DNA of 54,392 bases from Bacilli bacterium. GTDB lineage: Bacteria; Bacillota_I; Bacilli_A; RF39; UBA660. The stretch lies in assembly GCA_022791775.1 (NCBI GenBank), contig JAAVZT010000031.1, forward strand, positions 1 through 54,392, written 5' to 3'. Both the position numbers and the translations under genes were made by a program. The notes under the pieces were generated by a model. It saw only the letters and a program-made list of their open reading frames with translations. It did no database searches and was not told where the DNA came from. Positions 8,130 through 15,915 of the stretch are shown one piece after another; the stretch's first letter is position 1; each line of letters starts with the position of its first letter.

Positions 8130-8819
8130 ATGAACTACAAAAAAATATTTAAACGCGAAACGAAAGTAATTTTATATGTGGTTATTTGTTTGACTTTGGT
8201 GGTAATTGGAGCAAGTTATGCTATGTTTTTACAAGTGGATAAGAATTCTCAAAATCAAGTGGTTGAAACTGGTTCTTTGGTAATTACATACACGAATGGA
8301 AATGGGAATGAAGTTAGTGAAAGCGATGTTATTACGAGTAGTACTTGTTTGGAACCGATGAGTGATGAGGATGCAACATTTTTGCCAGAGTGTGCTTATA
8401 AGTTAAACATTTTGAATCGTGGATCTTTGCCAGCGTCATATCGGTTAGTTGTCTATAACAATACAAGTGATTTACCTAATGGTGGAACTTTTGTAGATCA
8501 CAGTCTTATGCGTGTCGGTTTAAAAAAAGGAAATGAAACTTTGAATTCTGTTGGAACCTATACGTTAAAGGATTTACCTCATACGTTAGAAACGGCTGAT
8601 GAGACTGCACAAAATAATATTAGATACGTTTTAGATGAAGGTGTTTTAGAAGCTGGAAGAGATATTACTTATAGCGTTCAAACCTGGTTAGATGAAGATA
8701 AGGTTACTGGTGCAGTTACAGGGCAATATGTATATTTAAAATTAGAAGTAAGTAGTGTGGTATCAGAGGATGCACCGATTACAAATGATGAAAATTCGGG
8801 AAGTGTAGTTCCAGAATAA
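8130..8819 (+). CDS. TasA/CalY (camelysin)-like exported protein
   Basis: 229 residues. N-terminal Lys/Arg stretch and hydrophobic segment (about residues 13-32, VVICLTLVVIGASYAMF), then a beta-sandwich-like region beginning NQVVETGSLVITYT, typical of TasA/camelysin family precursors that form surface fibres or are surface proteases in Bacillus. A Cys pair (STCLEPM, PECAYKL) may form a disulfide. The C-terminus is Ser/Val/Glu-rich with no anchor. It shares N-terminal architecture with the 647-residue protein at 4124. No signal peptidase SipW or other tas operon gene lies nearby. RBS GGTGAT precedes ATG 8130. Confidence 0.6.
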   Translation: MNYKKIFKRETKVILYVVICLTLVVIGASYAMFLQVDKNSQNQVVETGSLVITYTNGNGNEVSESDVITSSTCLEPMSDEDATFLPECAYKLNILNRGSLPASYRLVVYNNTSDLPNGGTFVDHSLMRVGLKKGNETLNSVGTYTLKDLPHTLETADETAQNNIRYVLDEGVLEAGRDITYSVQTWLDEDKVTGAVTGQYVYLKLEVSSVVSEDAPITNDENSGSVVPE

Positions 8820-8821
8820 AA

Positions 8822-8843
8822 TAGCACAAATGTGCTTTTTTTA
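8822..8843 (+). terminator. Short rho-independent terminator
   Basis: AGCAC-AAAT-GTGCT followed by seven T. Confidence 0.7.
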
Positions 8844-8865
8844 TGGTATTTTTAAGGGAAAATTG

Positions 8866-8894
8866 TTGCGTAGGAAAAATTCTAGTGATATAAT
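8866..8894 (+). promoter_or_regulatory. Promoter of rpsU
   Basis: -35 TTGCGT (8866-8871), 17-bp spacer ending TGA, -10 TATAAT (8889-8894). The same -35 hexamer is used by the 6S RNA promoter in this window. Confidence 0.7.
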
Positions 8895-8926
8895 CTATTG
8901 TAGTAATTGAAGGGAGGGTATAAATT

Positions 8927-9112
8927 ATGACTAAAGTTGTAGTAACGAATGGAAATATTGATGGTGCTTTGAAAAAATTTAAAGCAAAAGTTGCTAGAAG
9001 TGGTGTCCCTTCTGAACTTAAGAAAAGAAAACACTATGAAAAACCAGGAGTAAAAAGAAGAGAAGCCAAAAAAGAAATGATTCGAAATGCAAAAAAACAT
9101 AAAAGTTATTAG
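8927..9112 (+). CDS. rpsU: 30S ribosomal protein S21
   Basis: 61 residues, highly basic; the N-terminal pattern NIDGALKKFKAKVARSGVPSELKKR and the Arg/Lys tail EKPGVKRREAKKEM are characteristic of Firmicutes S21. First gene of an rpsU-yqeY unit as in B. subtilis. GGGAGG ribosome site lies upstream. Confidence 0.95.
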   Translation: MTKVVVTNGNIDGALKKFKAKVARSGVPSELKKRKHYEKPGVKRREAKKEMIRNAKKHKSY

Positions 9113-9122
9113 GGTGATTTTA

Positions 9123-9571
9123 TGACATTAATGGAAATAATTAAGCGGGATTTAACGAATGCAATGAAAGAGCAAGATAAATTTTCGTTAGGTGTATATC
9201 GAATGTTAAAAAGTGCGTTGCAATTGGAGCAAATTAATGCTAAACATGACCTTTCAGATTCAGAAGTCATTGCTATTATTAAAAAGCAAGTGAAGATTAG
9301 AAAAGATTCTTTGTTAGAGTATCAAAAGTATAATCGCATGGATTTAATGGAGAATTTAGAAAAAGAGATTGCCATTATGAAAAAGTATCTACCAGAAGAA
9401 TTAAGTGAAGCGGAAATTGACAAAGAGATTTTAGAAGTATTTCAAGAGGTGAATCCGCAAAGTATGAAAGATATGGGAAGTATCATGAAGATTTTAACTA
9501 GTCGAATTGCTAATAGAGCTGATATGAGTTATGTTAGCTCCATTGTGAAATCAAAATTAAGTGGCAAGTAA
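9123..9571 (+). CDS. yqeY: YqeY/GatB-tail domain protein
   Basis: About 149 residues. N-terminal helical part (IIKRDLTNAMKEQDKFSLGVYRMLKSAL) and C-terminal part (MKKYLPEELSEAEI, VNPQSMKDMGSIMKIL) match the GatB/YqeY family, which resembles the tRNA-binding tail of GatB. Precise role unproven; linkage to rpsU is conserved in Firmicutes. The end of the gene forms the 5' arm of its terminator. Confidence 0.93.
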
Positions 9572-9594
9572 CGAATCTCGTTACTTTTTTTTTA
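9566..9594 (+). terminator. Rho-independent terminator after yqeY
   Basis: AAGTAACGA/TCGTTACTT nine-bp stem with ATC loop and a long T-run; overlaps the yqeY stop codon. Confidence 0.8.
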
Positions 9595-9644
9595 CCTTTT
9601 GTCTTAGGTCTTTTTTTTTGTCATATAATTTAATGGTGAATGAA

Positions 9645-9884
9645 ATGCGACTTACAAATCAAGTACGAAAGTTTTTAGTGGAAGAAGCTTATTATATTGA
9701 TATATATGATCAACATATTCATGTATTTCATTATATAGATATTTTAAAATTGCAGGACAATCATATCATTTTACAGATGGATGGATTTGTATTAAATTTA
9801 GAAGGAAGTAATTTTCGGGTAAAACAATTGGAAAATCAAGAAATATTAATTCGCGGTGATTTAGAAAGGTTGAGCTTTTCATGA
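9645..9884 (+). CDS. yqfC: Sporulation protein YqfC family
   Basis: 79 residues, a little shorter than the ~90 usual. The pattern HIHVFHYIDILKLQDNHIILQMDGFVLNLEG ending LIRGDLERLSF matches YqfC-like small beta proteins encoded beside yqfD in endospore formers. ATG 9645 is chosen for its GGTGA site a few bases upstream; the longer frame from 9561 runs through the yqeY terminator. Overlaps yqfD by 4 nt (ATGA). In B. subtilis yqfC and yqfD belong to the mother-cell sigma-E regulon; here that is inferred by homology. Confidence 0.75.
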   Translation: MRLTNQVRKFLVEEAYYIDIYDQHIHVFHYIDILKLQDNHIILQMDGFVLNLEGSNFRVKQLENQEILIRGDLERLSFS

Positions 9885-11035
9885 ATCATTATATTTGGGT
9901 TGAAGTAAAAACAAAGTATCAAGAACGAGTTTTATTGAAATTATTTAAAGGTAAAATTAATGTGTTTGAAGTTCAATATGGGAAAGAGAAATGTCAATTT
10001 AAAATTTTGGAATCGGACTATGGCAAATTAAAAAAGATTGTAGGATATCAATTTCGTAAAGTAAAAGATGATGGAATTTTTCATCTTAAAAATATATTAC
10101 GAACGAAATGGTTGATATTGATAGGAATTTGCTTCTTTTTCTGTTGTTCTTTTTTGCTTTCTCATATTATAGTAGATATAGATGTGATTCATTCTAATAA
10201 AGAAATTCGATTATTAGTTTCAAAAGCGTTGGAAAATCATGGAATTAAACGATTAACTTGGAAAAAAAATTTTAACGATATTGCGAGTATTAAAGAATCG
10301 ATTTTAAATGAGTATCCCGAAGATTTAGAATGGTTGGAGATAGAAGTAGTAGGGATGAAATATATTGTTCGCATAGAAGAACGAATTATTACAAAGGAAA
10401 ATGTTAAAAAAGAGCGATGTCATTTAGTTGCTACGAAATCTGCGATTGTGAAAAAAATGAATTATTCGGTAGGTGATGCTAAAGTTACATTGAATGATTT
10501 TGTAAGTGAGGGAGATATTTTAGTAAGTGGAGAGTTAATAGCGAATGAAAAAGTTACAGGTATTGTTTGTGCCACTGGCAATGTGTATGGTGAAGTTTGG
10601 TATACTACAAAAGTCTCTTTGCCTTTAGAATATGAAGTAAAAAAAGAAGCGAAGAAGAAACGTTGGAATTTTATTTTTTCCAATGGAGCGGTAGATCATT
10701 ATGTTTTAAGACCTCGCTTAAATCAATTTGTAGATGAGAAAAAACGGTTGTTTTCAATTTTAGGATGGGAAATTTATTTTACCCTACAAAAGGAGGTGGA
10801 GATAGAAAAAAAGGTTTATGAAGAAGCTGAAGCTTTAGAGCGTGCTTTACAATTAGTAGATGAAAAATTTCAAATGCGTTTGAAAGAAGAGGAATCGATT
10901 TTAGATAAAAAAGTTTTGAAAAAAAGTGTGAATGATAGTACAATGGATATAGAAGTTTTTGTGTCTGTCATGGAAAATATTAGTCGACAGGAAGAATTTC
11001 AAGAACGAAATCAAGGGTTAGAAAAAGAAGGGTAG
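9881..11035 (+). CDS. yqfD: Sporulation protein YqfD
   Basis: 384 residues, family length. A soluble N-terminal ~75 residues, a membrane segment (about residues 84-105, WLILIGICFFFCCSFLLSH), a POTRA-like region (IRLLVSKALENHGIKRLTWKK), then the conserved core FVSEGDILVSGELI and ATGNVYGEVWYT. It is a membrane protein needed for normal sporulation in B. subtilis. ATGA overlap with yqfC. In B. subtilis yqfD is followed by phoH then ybeY; here phoH is missing and a VanZ gene takes its place. Confidence 0.88.
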   Translation: MNHYIWVEVKTKYQERVLLKLFKGKINVFEVQYGKEKCQFKILESDYGKLKKIVGYQFRKVKDDGIFHLKNILRTKWLILIGICFFFCCSFLLSHIIVDIDVIHSNKEIRLLVSKALENHGIKRLTWKKNFNDIASIKESILNEYPEDLEWLEIEVVGMKYIVRIEERIITKENVKKERCHLVATKSAIVKKMNYSVGDAKVTLNDFVSEGDILVSGELIANEKVTGIVCATGNVYGEVWYTTKVSLPLEYEVKKEAKKKRWNFIFSNGAVDHYVLRPRLNQFVDEKKRLFSILGWEIYFTLQKEVEIEKKVYEEAEALERALQLVDEKFQMRLKEEESILDKKVLKKSVNDSTMDIEVFVSVMENISRQEEFQERNQGLEKEG

Positions 11036-11040
11036 ACTTT

Positions 11041-11658
11041 ATGGTGCTAAATCTATTAACAAATGCGCTTGCGAAGATATGGCCGATGATTACAATTTTT
11101 TTGGTTGTAGTGATTGCAATTCGTATTTCTTATATGCGAATTAATCGAGAACGATTTGTATTTTATAAAGAATTTTTGAACTTAATTTTTGTTATCTATG
11201 TGTTAATTTTATTTCAATTATTGACAGATTCCGAAATTAATACAACGGGAGGACTTAATTTGGTTCCTTTTACAGAAATGTTTCGTTATCGATTTGGTAG
11301 TCCTTTATTTTATTCTAATGTAGTTGGAAACATATTGATTTTTTTACCATTTGGATATTTTGTTTCGGGTTATATTAAAGCTAGTCGAGTGAGTCATATT
11401 TTGTTTGTAAGCATTGTTAGTAGTTTAACAGTAGAATTAGTTCAATTGCAGATTGGACGCAGTTTTGATATTGATGATATCATTTTAAATGTGATGGGAG
11501 CAATTTTAGGCTTTTTTGCTTATATTGCATTAAATGCGATTAAGAAGCATTTACCACGGTTTATGCAAAGTGATACGTTTTATAATATAATATGTGTAGT
11601 GCTATGTATTATTTGTTTTGTTTATTTTACTAAGATTATGGGATTAGGGTGGTTTTAA
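11041..11658 (+). CDS. VanZ family membrane protein
   Basis: 205 residues with about five hydrophobic segments. Family motifs: GGLNLVPFTEMFRYR, NVVGNILIFLPFGYFVSGY and LVQLQIGRSFDIDDIILNVMGAILGFF. VanZ-like proteins are linked to low-level teicoplanin resistance in Enterococcus, but most homologues have no defined role. Stop overlaps the ybeY start (TAATG), suggesting coupled translation inside the yqfC-recO transcript. Confidence 0.85.
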   Translation: MVLNLLTNALAKIWPMITIFLVVVIAIRISYMRINRERFVFYKEFLNLIFVIYVLILFQLLTDSEINTTGGLNLVPFTEMFRYRFGSPLFYSNVVGNILIFLPFGYFVSGYIKASRVSHILFVSIVSSLTVELVQLQIGRSFDIDDIILNVMGAILGFFAYIALNAIKKHLPRFMQSDTFYNIICVVLCIICFVYFTKIMGLGWF

Positions 11659-12098
11659 TGGATACAGTAACTGTGAATGATAACTATGGCTATTTCGTAG
11701 AGGATTATGTCTTTGAAGTCATTCAAGCTACCCTTTGTCATGAAAAAGCAGAAGGATCGGTTTGTTCTATTATTTTAGTCGGAAATGAAGAGATTCAGAA
11801 AATAAATTATCAATATCGAAATGTAGATGCAATCACGGATGTTATTAGCTTTGCATTTGAAGATAATCAAATGATTTTGCCGGATTCTATGCGAGTTTTA
11901 GGAGATATTTATATCTGCATTCCGAGAATGCAAGAGCAAGCAATATTATATGGACATAGTGAAAAAAGAGAGTTTTCTTTTTTAATTGTGCATGGACTTT
12001 TACATTTACTTGGTTATGATCATATAAAACCAGAAGAGGAAAAAATCATGTTTGCGTTACAAGATGAAATTTTGAATTGTCTTGGAATTACAAGGTGA
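11658..12098 (+). CDS. ybeY: Endoribonuclease YbeY (rRNA maturation/quality control)
   Basis: 146 residues. Metal-binding motif HGLLHLLGYDH (three His) near the C-terminus and ADAITDVISFAF-type motif (VDAITDVISFAF) in the middle define UPF0054/YbeY, a zinc RNase involved in 16S rRNA 3' processing. Start shares a base with the VanZ stop. Followed by era, the standard Firmicutes pairing; both act on the 3' end of 16S rRNA. Confidence 0.95.
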   Translation: MDTVTVNDNYGYFVEDYVFEVIQATLCHEKAEGSVCSIILVGNEEIQKINYQYRNVDAITDVISFAFEDNQMILPDSMRVLGDIYICIPRMQEQAILYGHSEKREFSFLIVHGLLHLLGYDHIKPEEEKIMFALQDEILNCLGITR

Positions 12099-12109
12099 GG
12101 AGGTTTGAC

Positions 12110-12997
12110 ATGAAAAGTGGTTTTGTTAGTTTAATTGGAAGACCTAATGTGGGGAAAAGTACACTTATTAATACAATTATTCAAGAGAAAATTGCGATTA
12201 CTTCTAATAAAGCTCAGACAACAAGGAATATTATTCAAGGAATTTATAATGAACCAGGAGTACAAATTGTATTTTTAGATACGCCTGGAATTCATAAACC
12301 ACAAGGAAAATTAGGACGCATTTTAAATAAAGAATCTTATTCGCTGACTAAAGATGTGGATGCCATTTTATTTGTAATTGATGCTGGAGCGGGTATTGGT
12401 CCAGGAGATAAATTTATTATGGATAGTTTGAAAATGACGAATGTTCCTATTATTTTAGTTATGAATAAAATTGATTTGATTTCAGATGAAAGATTATTAT
12501 TAATGATTCATGAGTATAAAGATTACTTGAATTTTTCGGATATTGTTCCGATTAGTGCGATGAAAAACGATAATGTAACTCGTTTGTTGGATGTGATTAA
12601 AAAGTATTTAAAAGATGATGTTATGTATTTTAATCTAGATACGAAAACAAGTAATAGTATTTATTTTATGTTAAGTGAGTTGGTTCGGGAGCAATTACTT
12701 CACGTTACAATTGAAGAAGTTCCTCATAGTTTAACTTGTATTACGACTATGTATGAAGAAGAAAAGGAGCTAGTCCGAATTGGGATTGATATTATTGTCG
12801 ATCGAGATGCTATTAAGAAAATTGTGATTGGTAAACATGGAGAACGTTTAAAAAAAGTGGGAACATTAGCTCGAAAAGAAATGGAAAAAATGTTGCAGAA
12901 AAAAGTATATTTAGAGTTATATGTGAAAACGATTAAAAATTGGCGCGAAAAGGAAAAATGTTTAAAAGAGTTTGGATTTCAAGATTTTGAAGCATAA
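12110..12997 (+). CDS. era: GTPase Era
   Basis: 295 residues. G1 GRPNVGKST, G3 DTPGIH, G4 NKID, G5 SAMK, then a C-terminal KH domain (IVIGKHGERLKKVGTLARKEME). Era binds the 16S rRNA 3' end and checks 30S assembly. ATG 12110 follows GAGGAGG; an in-frame alternative at 12077 lies inside ybeY and has no site. Usual dgkA/cdd genes between ybeY and era are absent. Confidence 0.97.
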   Translation: MKSGFVSLIGRPNVGKSTLINTIIQEKIAITSNKAQTTRNIIQGIYNEPGVQIVFLDTPGIHKPQGKLGRILNKESYSLTKDVDAILFVIDAGAGIGPGDKFIMDSLKMTNVPIILVMNKIDLISDERLLLMIHEYKDYLNFSDIVPISAMKNDNVTRLLDVIKKYLKDDVMYFNLDTKTSNSIYFMLSELVREQLLHVTIEEVPHSLTCITTMYEEEKELVRIGIDIIVDRDAIKKIVIGKHGERLKKVGTLARKEMEKMLQKKVYLELYVKTIKNWREKEKCLKEFGFQDFEA

Positions 12998-13061
12998 ATT
13001 TTGTTTTATTTGAATAAACTTTCTATAGCTAGAACATAATATGAATAGAAAGAGTGAGATT

Positions 13062-13148
13062 ATGAAACAAAATGAGTTATGGGAATTATTTCGTAAAACA
13101 GGAAAGATTGAATATTATTTAGCATATAAACGTGCAGAAAAGAAGTGA
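13062..13148 (+). CDS. yqzL: YqzL-like small protein
   Basis: 28 residues: MKQNELWELFRKTGKIEYYL followed by AYKRAEKK. The W-x-x-F-x-x-T-G-x-I-x-x-Y-L core is that of YqzL, a ~47-residue protein found between era and recO in Bacillus. AGTGAG ribosome site precedes ATG 13062; an in-frame ATG at 13041 is possible. The stop lies 4 nt before the recO start, and the same AGTGAG-type site at the gene's end serves recO. Function unknown. Confidence 0.7.
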   Translation: MKQNELWELFRKTGKIEYYLAYKRAEKK

Positions 13149-13152
13149 GAAT

Positions 13153-13884
13153 ATGATTACAAAAGTAGAGGGTTTTATCATGAATGAAGTGAATTATGGA
13201 GAATCTTCGAAGGTAATTAATATTTTGACAAAAGAGTATGGTTTAATTGGAGTCATGTGTAAAGGCGCAAAAAGTATGAAAAGTCGCTTGCGAGCGGTTA
13301 CGATGCGTTTTACTTATGGCTTTTTTTATCTTTATTATAAAGAAGGAAAGTTATCTCTGTTAAAAGATGTTGATGTGATTGACTCTTTTCCTTTGTTGCA
13401 TTCTGATATTGTTTTGTTAGGATTTTTGAATTATATCACAGAGTTAACACAACAAGTTTTTAAGGAATGTGGAGATGCCTCTTTATTTTCTTTTATGCTT
13501 ATTACAATTCAAAAATTAAATGCTGGTTTAGACCCTTTCGTTTTAACAAATATTTTAGAAATTAAATATTTGGATTATTTAGGTGTTGGACTTAATTTAG
13601 ATGCTTGTATACGATGTGGAAGGCAAGAGGAAATTGTAACTATTGATCCTGATGATGGAGGATATTTATGTATCCATTGTGTTCAAGGAGAAAAGATTGT
13701 TTCTTTAAAAACAGTAAAAATGCTTCGAATGTATTATTATGTTGATTTAGATAGTATTTCTTCTTTAAATATTAGTGAGGAAGTAAAACAAGAGATTAAT
13801 TCTTTTTTAACTCGTTATTATGATCGATACACTGGTTTATATTTAAAAAGTAAAGATTTTTTAAAAAAATTAGAATCATTTTAG
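13153..13884 (+). CDS. recO: DNA repair protein RecO
   Basis: 243 residues. N-terminal OB fold (KVEGFIMNEVNYGESSKVINILTKEYGLIGVMCKGAKS) and a C-terminal zinc-binding region with CIRCG...CIHC. RecO loads RecA onto SSB-coated gaps with RecR. ATG 13153 is preferred over 13132, which overlaps yqzL and lacks a site. Ends the yqfC-recO cluster, followed by a terminator. Confidence 0.95.
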   Translation: MITKVEGFIMNEVNYGESSKVINILTKEYGLIGVMCKGAKSMKSRLRAVTMRFTYGFFYLYYKEGKLSLLKDVDVIDSFPLLHSDIVLLGFLNYITELTQQVFKECGDASLFSFMLITIQKLNAGLDPFVLTNILEIKYLDYLGVGLNLDACIRCGRQEEIVTIDPDDGGYLCIHCVQGEKIVSLKTVKMLRMYYYVDLDSISSLNISEEVKQEINSFLTRYYDRYTGLYLKSKDFLKKLESF

Positions 13885-13892
13885 TTTAATGA

Positions 13893-13921
13893 GGATATCT
13901 TTTGTTGGGTATCTTTTTTTG
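13893..13921 (+). terminator. Rho-independent terminator after recO
   Basis: GATATC/GGTATC imperfect stem with G-U pairing then seven T. Confidence 0.6.
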
Positions 13922-13981
13922 TGATATATTTTTAGGTTCTTTTTCCTCTCGTTTTTTCATAATATAAACCAGGCGGATTTT

Positions 13982-14827
13982 ATGGATAATATTTTAAAAA
14001 TAAGTCATGTTTGTAAAACGAGAGGAAAAATTAATGTTTTAAACAATGTTTCTTTTGCTATTCCAAAAGGGAGCATTTTTGCTTTTTTGGGTTCAAATGG
14101 TGCTGGAAAAAGTACTTTGATTCATATCTTATTAAAATTAATGAAACCAAATTCTGGGGAAATTATGTTGGAAAATAAATTGTTACATCATTTAAAAAAT
14201 GATGGACAAATCGGAGTTGTTTTTCAAGATAATACTTTAGATGAAGATTTATCTGTATATGATAATTTAATGATTCGAGGATCTTTATATCGGATTGAGA
14301 AAAAAAGATTAAAAAATAATATTACCCATATTGTTAATTTGTTAAGTATGGAATCGTTTCTTTATAAAAAATATGGGGAGTGTTCTGGGGGACAAAAAAG
14401 AATTGCAATGATCGCAAGAGCTATTATTGTTGAACCAAAGGTTTTGATTTTGGATGAACCGACCACAGCTTTAGATCCTAAAATTCGCAAAACGGTTTGG
14501 GATGTTATTTTGAAATTAAATGGAGAAAAAAATATGACGATCTTTTTTTCTTCTCATTATTTAGAAGAAGCATATTATGCCAAGTATGTATGTATTTTGA
14601 ATCGAGGAAAAATATTATATGAGGGTGAAACGGAACAGCTCCTTTATCAAAATGGGCGAAAAAAATTAATTTTAAAAGAAAAAAACGGTTTTCGAGAATT
14701 GTATGTCAATTCTATTCAAGAAGGATTACAATATATGAATCATTGTAATCTTTCTAAACTTGTTTCAATTTCGTTAGGGGACCTTTCACTTGAAGAAGTC
14801 TTTTTAAAAATGATGGAGGGGGGATAA
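13982..14827 (+). CDS. ABC transporter ATP-binding protein (exporter type)
   Basis: 281 residues. Walker A GSNGAGKST, Q-loop VVFQDNTL, signature CSGGQKRIAM, Walker B VLILDEP and H-loop SSHYLEEA. The ~50-residue C-terminal extension is typical of drug/antibiotic or polysaccharide ABC-2 systems. Coupled to the next gene, whose start overlaps or abuts its TAA. Substrate unknown. Confidence 0.92.
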   Translation: MDNILKISHVCKTRGKINVLNNVSFAIPKGSIFAFLGSNGAGKSTLIHILLKLMKPNSGEIMLENKLLHHLKNDGQIGVVFQDNTLDEDLSVYDNLMIRGSLYRIEKKRLKNNITHIVNLLSMESFLYKKYGECSGGQKRIAMIARAIIVEPKVLILDEPTTALDPKIRKTVWDVILKLNGEKNMTIFFSSHYLEEAYYAKYVCILNRGKILYEGETEQLLYQNGRKKLILKEKNGFRELYVNSIQEGLQYMNHCNLSKLVSISLGDLSLEEVFLKMMEGG

Positions 14828-15693
14828 AAATTTTTGTTTTAATTCAAAGGCATTTAAAAATATTTATAAAAAAGCCTGGAAATATATTTTTAAGTTTATT
14901 ATCTTCAGGTGTAATTCTTTCTTTGTATTTTCTTTTTATTCGAGATTTTACGATCAAAGCGGTAGCAGATTACGGTTTTGTAAGTGATTTTAATTCTTTC
15001 TTTGTCGATCGATTAATGGTTTCTGGTCTTTTTATTGTAATAGGCGCAACTAGCACGTTATCCATTGTAGCTATTTTTATACATGATAAATGTTTTGGAA
15101 TTTTACGAGATTTTTGCGTGACAACACTTTCTAAAGTAAATATTATTTATTCTTATATTATTGCTGCAATTATTATATCCACTTTTCTGACGTTATTAAT
15201 TTATTTTGGAGTCGAAATATTTTTTAATATTTATTATGATTCTTTTTCTATTAAGGGAATCATTTCTGCTTGTTTTTTAATTGTTGTGTCAAATATCGTT
15301 TCTTCTCATTTAATTTTTTTGATTGCGCTGTTTCTTCCAAATATTACTTCTTTTTCGACCTTTGAAACGTTATATGGTGTTGTAATTGGCTTTTTTACAG
15401 GAGTTTATATTCCAATTGGCTATTATCCTAATTTGATTCGAAATGTTTTTTTCTTCTTTCCATTAACACAAACTACTAGTATGTTAAGACAGGTGAATAC
15501 AAATGGGATTACTCCTCAAATTTTAGTTAATTATCCAAAGGAGATTCACTCTATATTATATGAAACGTTTGGAATTCATCTTAATTTTGAAGGGCATGTG
15601 ATGTTATTTCATCAGCAATTATTGGGAATTTTTTTCATGATTCTTCTCATGCAAATTCTCACTTATTTCTTGATTCAATATATCGAATGGTAA
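14824..15693 (+). CDS. ABC-2 type transporter permease with non-canonical start
   Basis: About 289 residues if read from the overlap with the ATPase stop, with about six membrane segments, forming the membrane partner of the upstream ATPase. No ATG, GTG or TTG in this frame lies close to the strong GGAGGGGG site (14816-14823). Possible starts are ATA 14824 (overlapping the stop as ATAA) or ATT 14830. The first conventional codon, TTG 14923, would delete most of the first membrane segment. Sequence from ATA reads (M)KIFVLIQRHLKIFIKKPGN, a normal ABC-2 N-terminus. Either a rare initiation codon or a decayed start. Confidence 0.75.
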   Translation: MKIFVLIQRHLKIFIKKPGNIFLSLLSSGVILSLYFLFIRDFTIKAVADYGFVSDFNSFFVDRLMVSGLFIVIGATSTLSIVAIFIHDKCFGILRDFCVTTLSKVNIIYSYIIAAIIISTFLTLLIYFGVEIFFNIYYDSFSIKGIISACFLIVVSNIVSSHLIFLIALFLPNITSFSTFETLYGVVIGFFTGVYIPIGYYPNLIRNVFFFFPLTQTTSMLRQVNTNGITPQILVNYPKEIHSILYETFGIHLNFEGHVMLFHQQLLGIFFMILLMQILTYFLIQYIEW

Positions 15694-15743
15694 ATGATTA
15701 GAAGTTGTTTTTTAGGGATAGTTTTTTTTCATATGAAATTTAC

Positions 15744-15772
15744 TTGACTTTTGCTGACTCCTTTTTTATAAT
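15744..15772 (+). promoter_or_regulatory. Promoter of the LOG-glyS T-box transcript
   Basis: -35 TTGACT (15744-15749), 17-bp spacer, -10 TATAAT (15767-15772). Predicted start ~15779. Confidence 0.7.
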
Positions 15773-15778
15773 CAGTTT

Positions 15779-15906
15779 ATACAAGCGATGAAGGTGTGGA
15801 AAGCTGGAGCTATATAATATGAAAGTGATTCTTCAAAAGAATAAGTAGGGTGGAACCGCGGATTTTTATTCGTCCCTATTCATTCTTTTGAAGATTTTTT
15901 CTTTTA
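15779..15906 (+). promoter_or_regulatory. T-box leader (tRNA-Gly expected) with short 5' domain
   Basis: The T-box sequence AGGGTGGAACCGCGG (15847-15861) and pairing partner CGTCCCT (15871-15877) form the antiterminator. A competing terminator pairs 15831-15850 with 15874-15893 almost perfectly and is followed by a T-rich run. Only ~50 nt separate the predicted start from the terminator, so a full ~100-nt Stem I cannot fit. Fragments resembling distal Stem I (GCGA, GGTGTG) occur at 15784-15799. I could not place a Gly specifier with confidence; downstream glyS implies tRNA-Gly. Confidence 0.8.
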
Positions 15907-15915
15907 AGGAGGACT

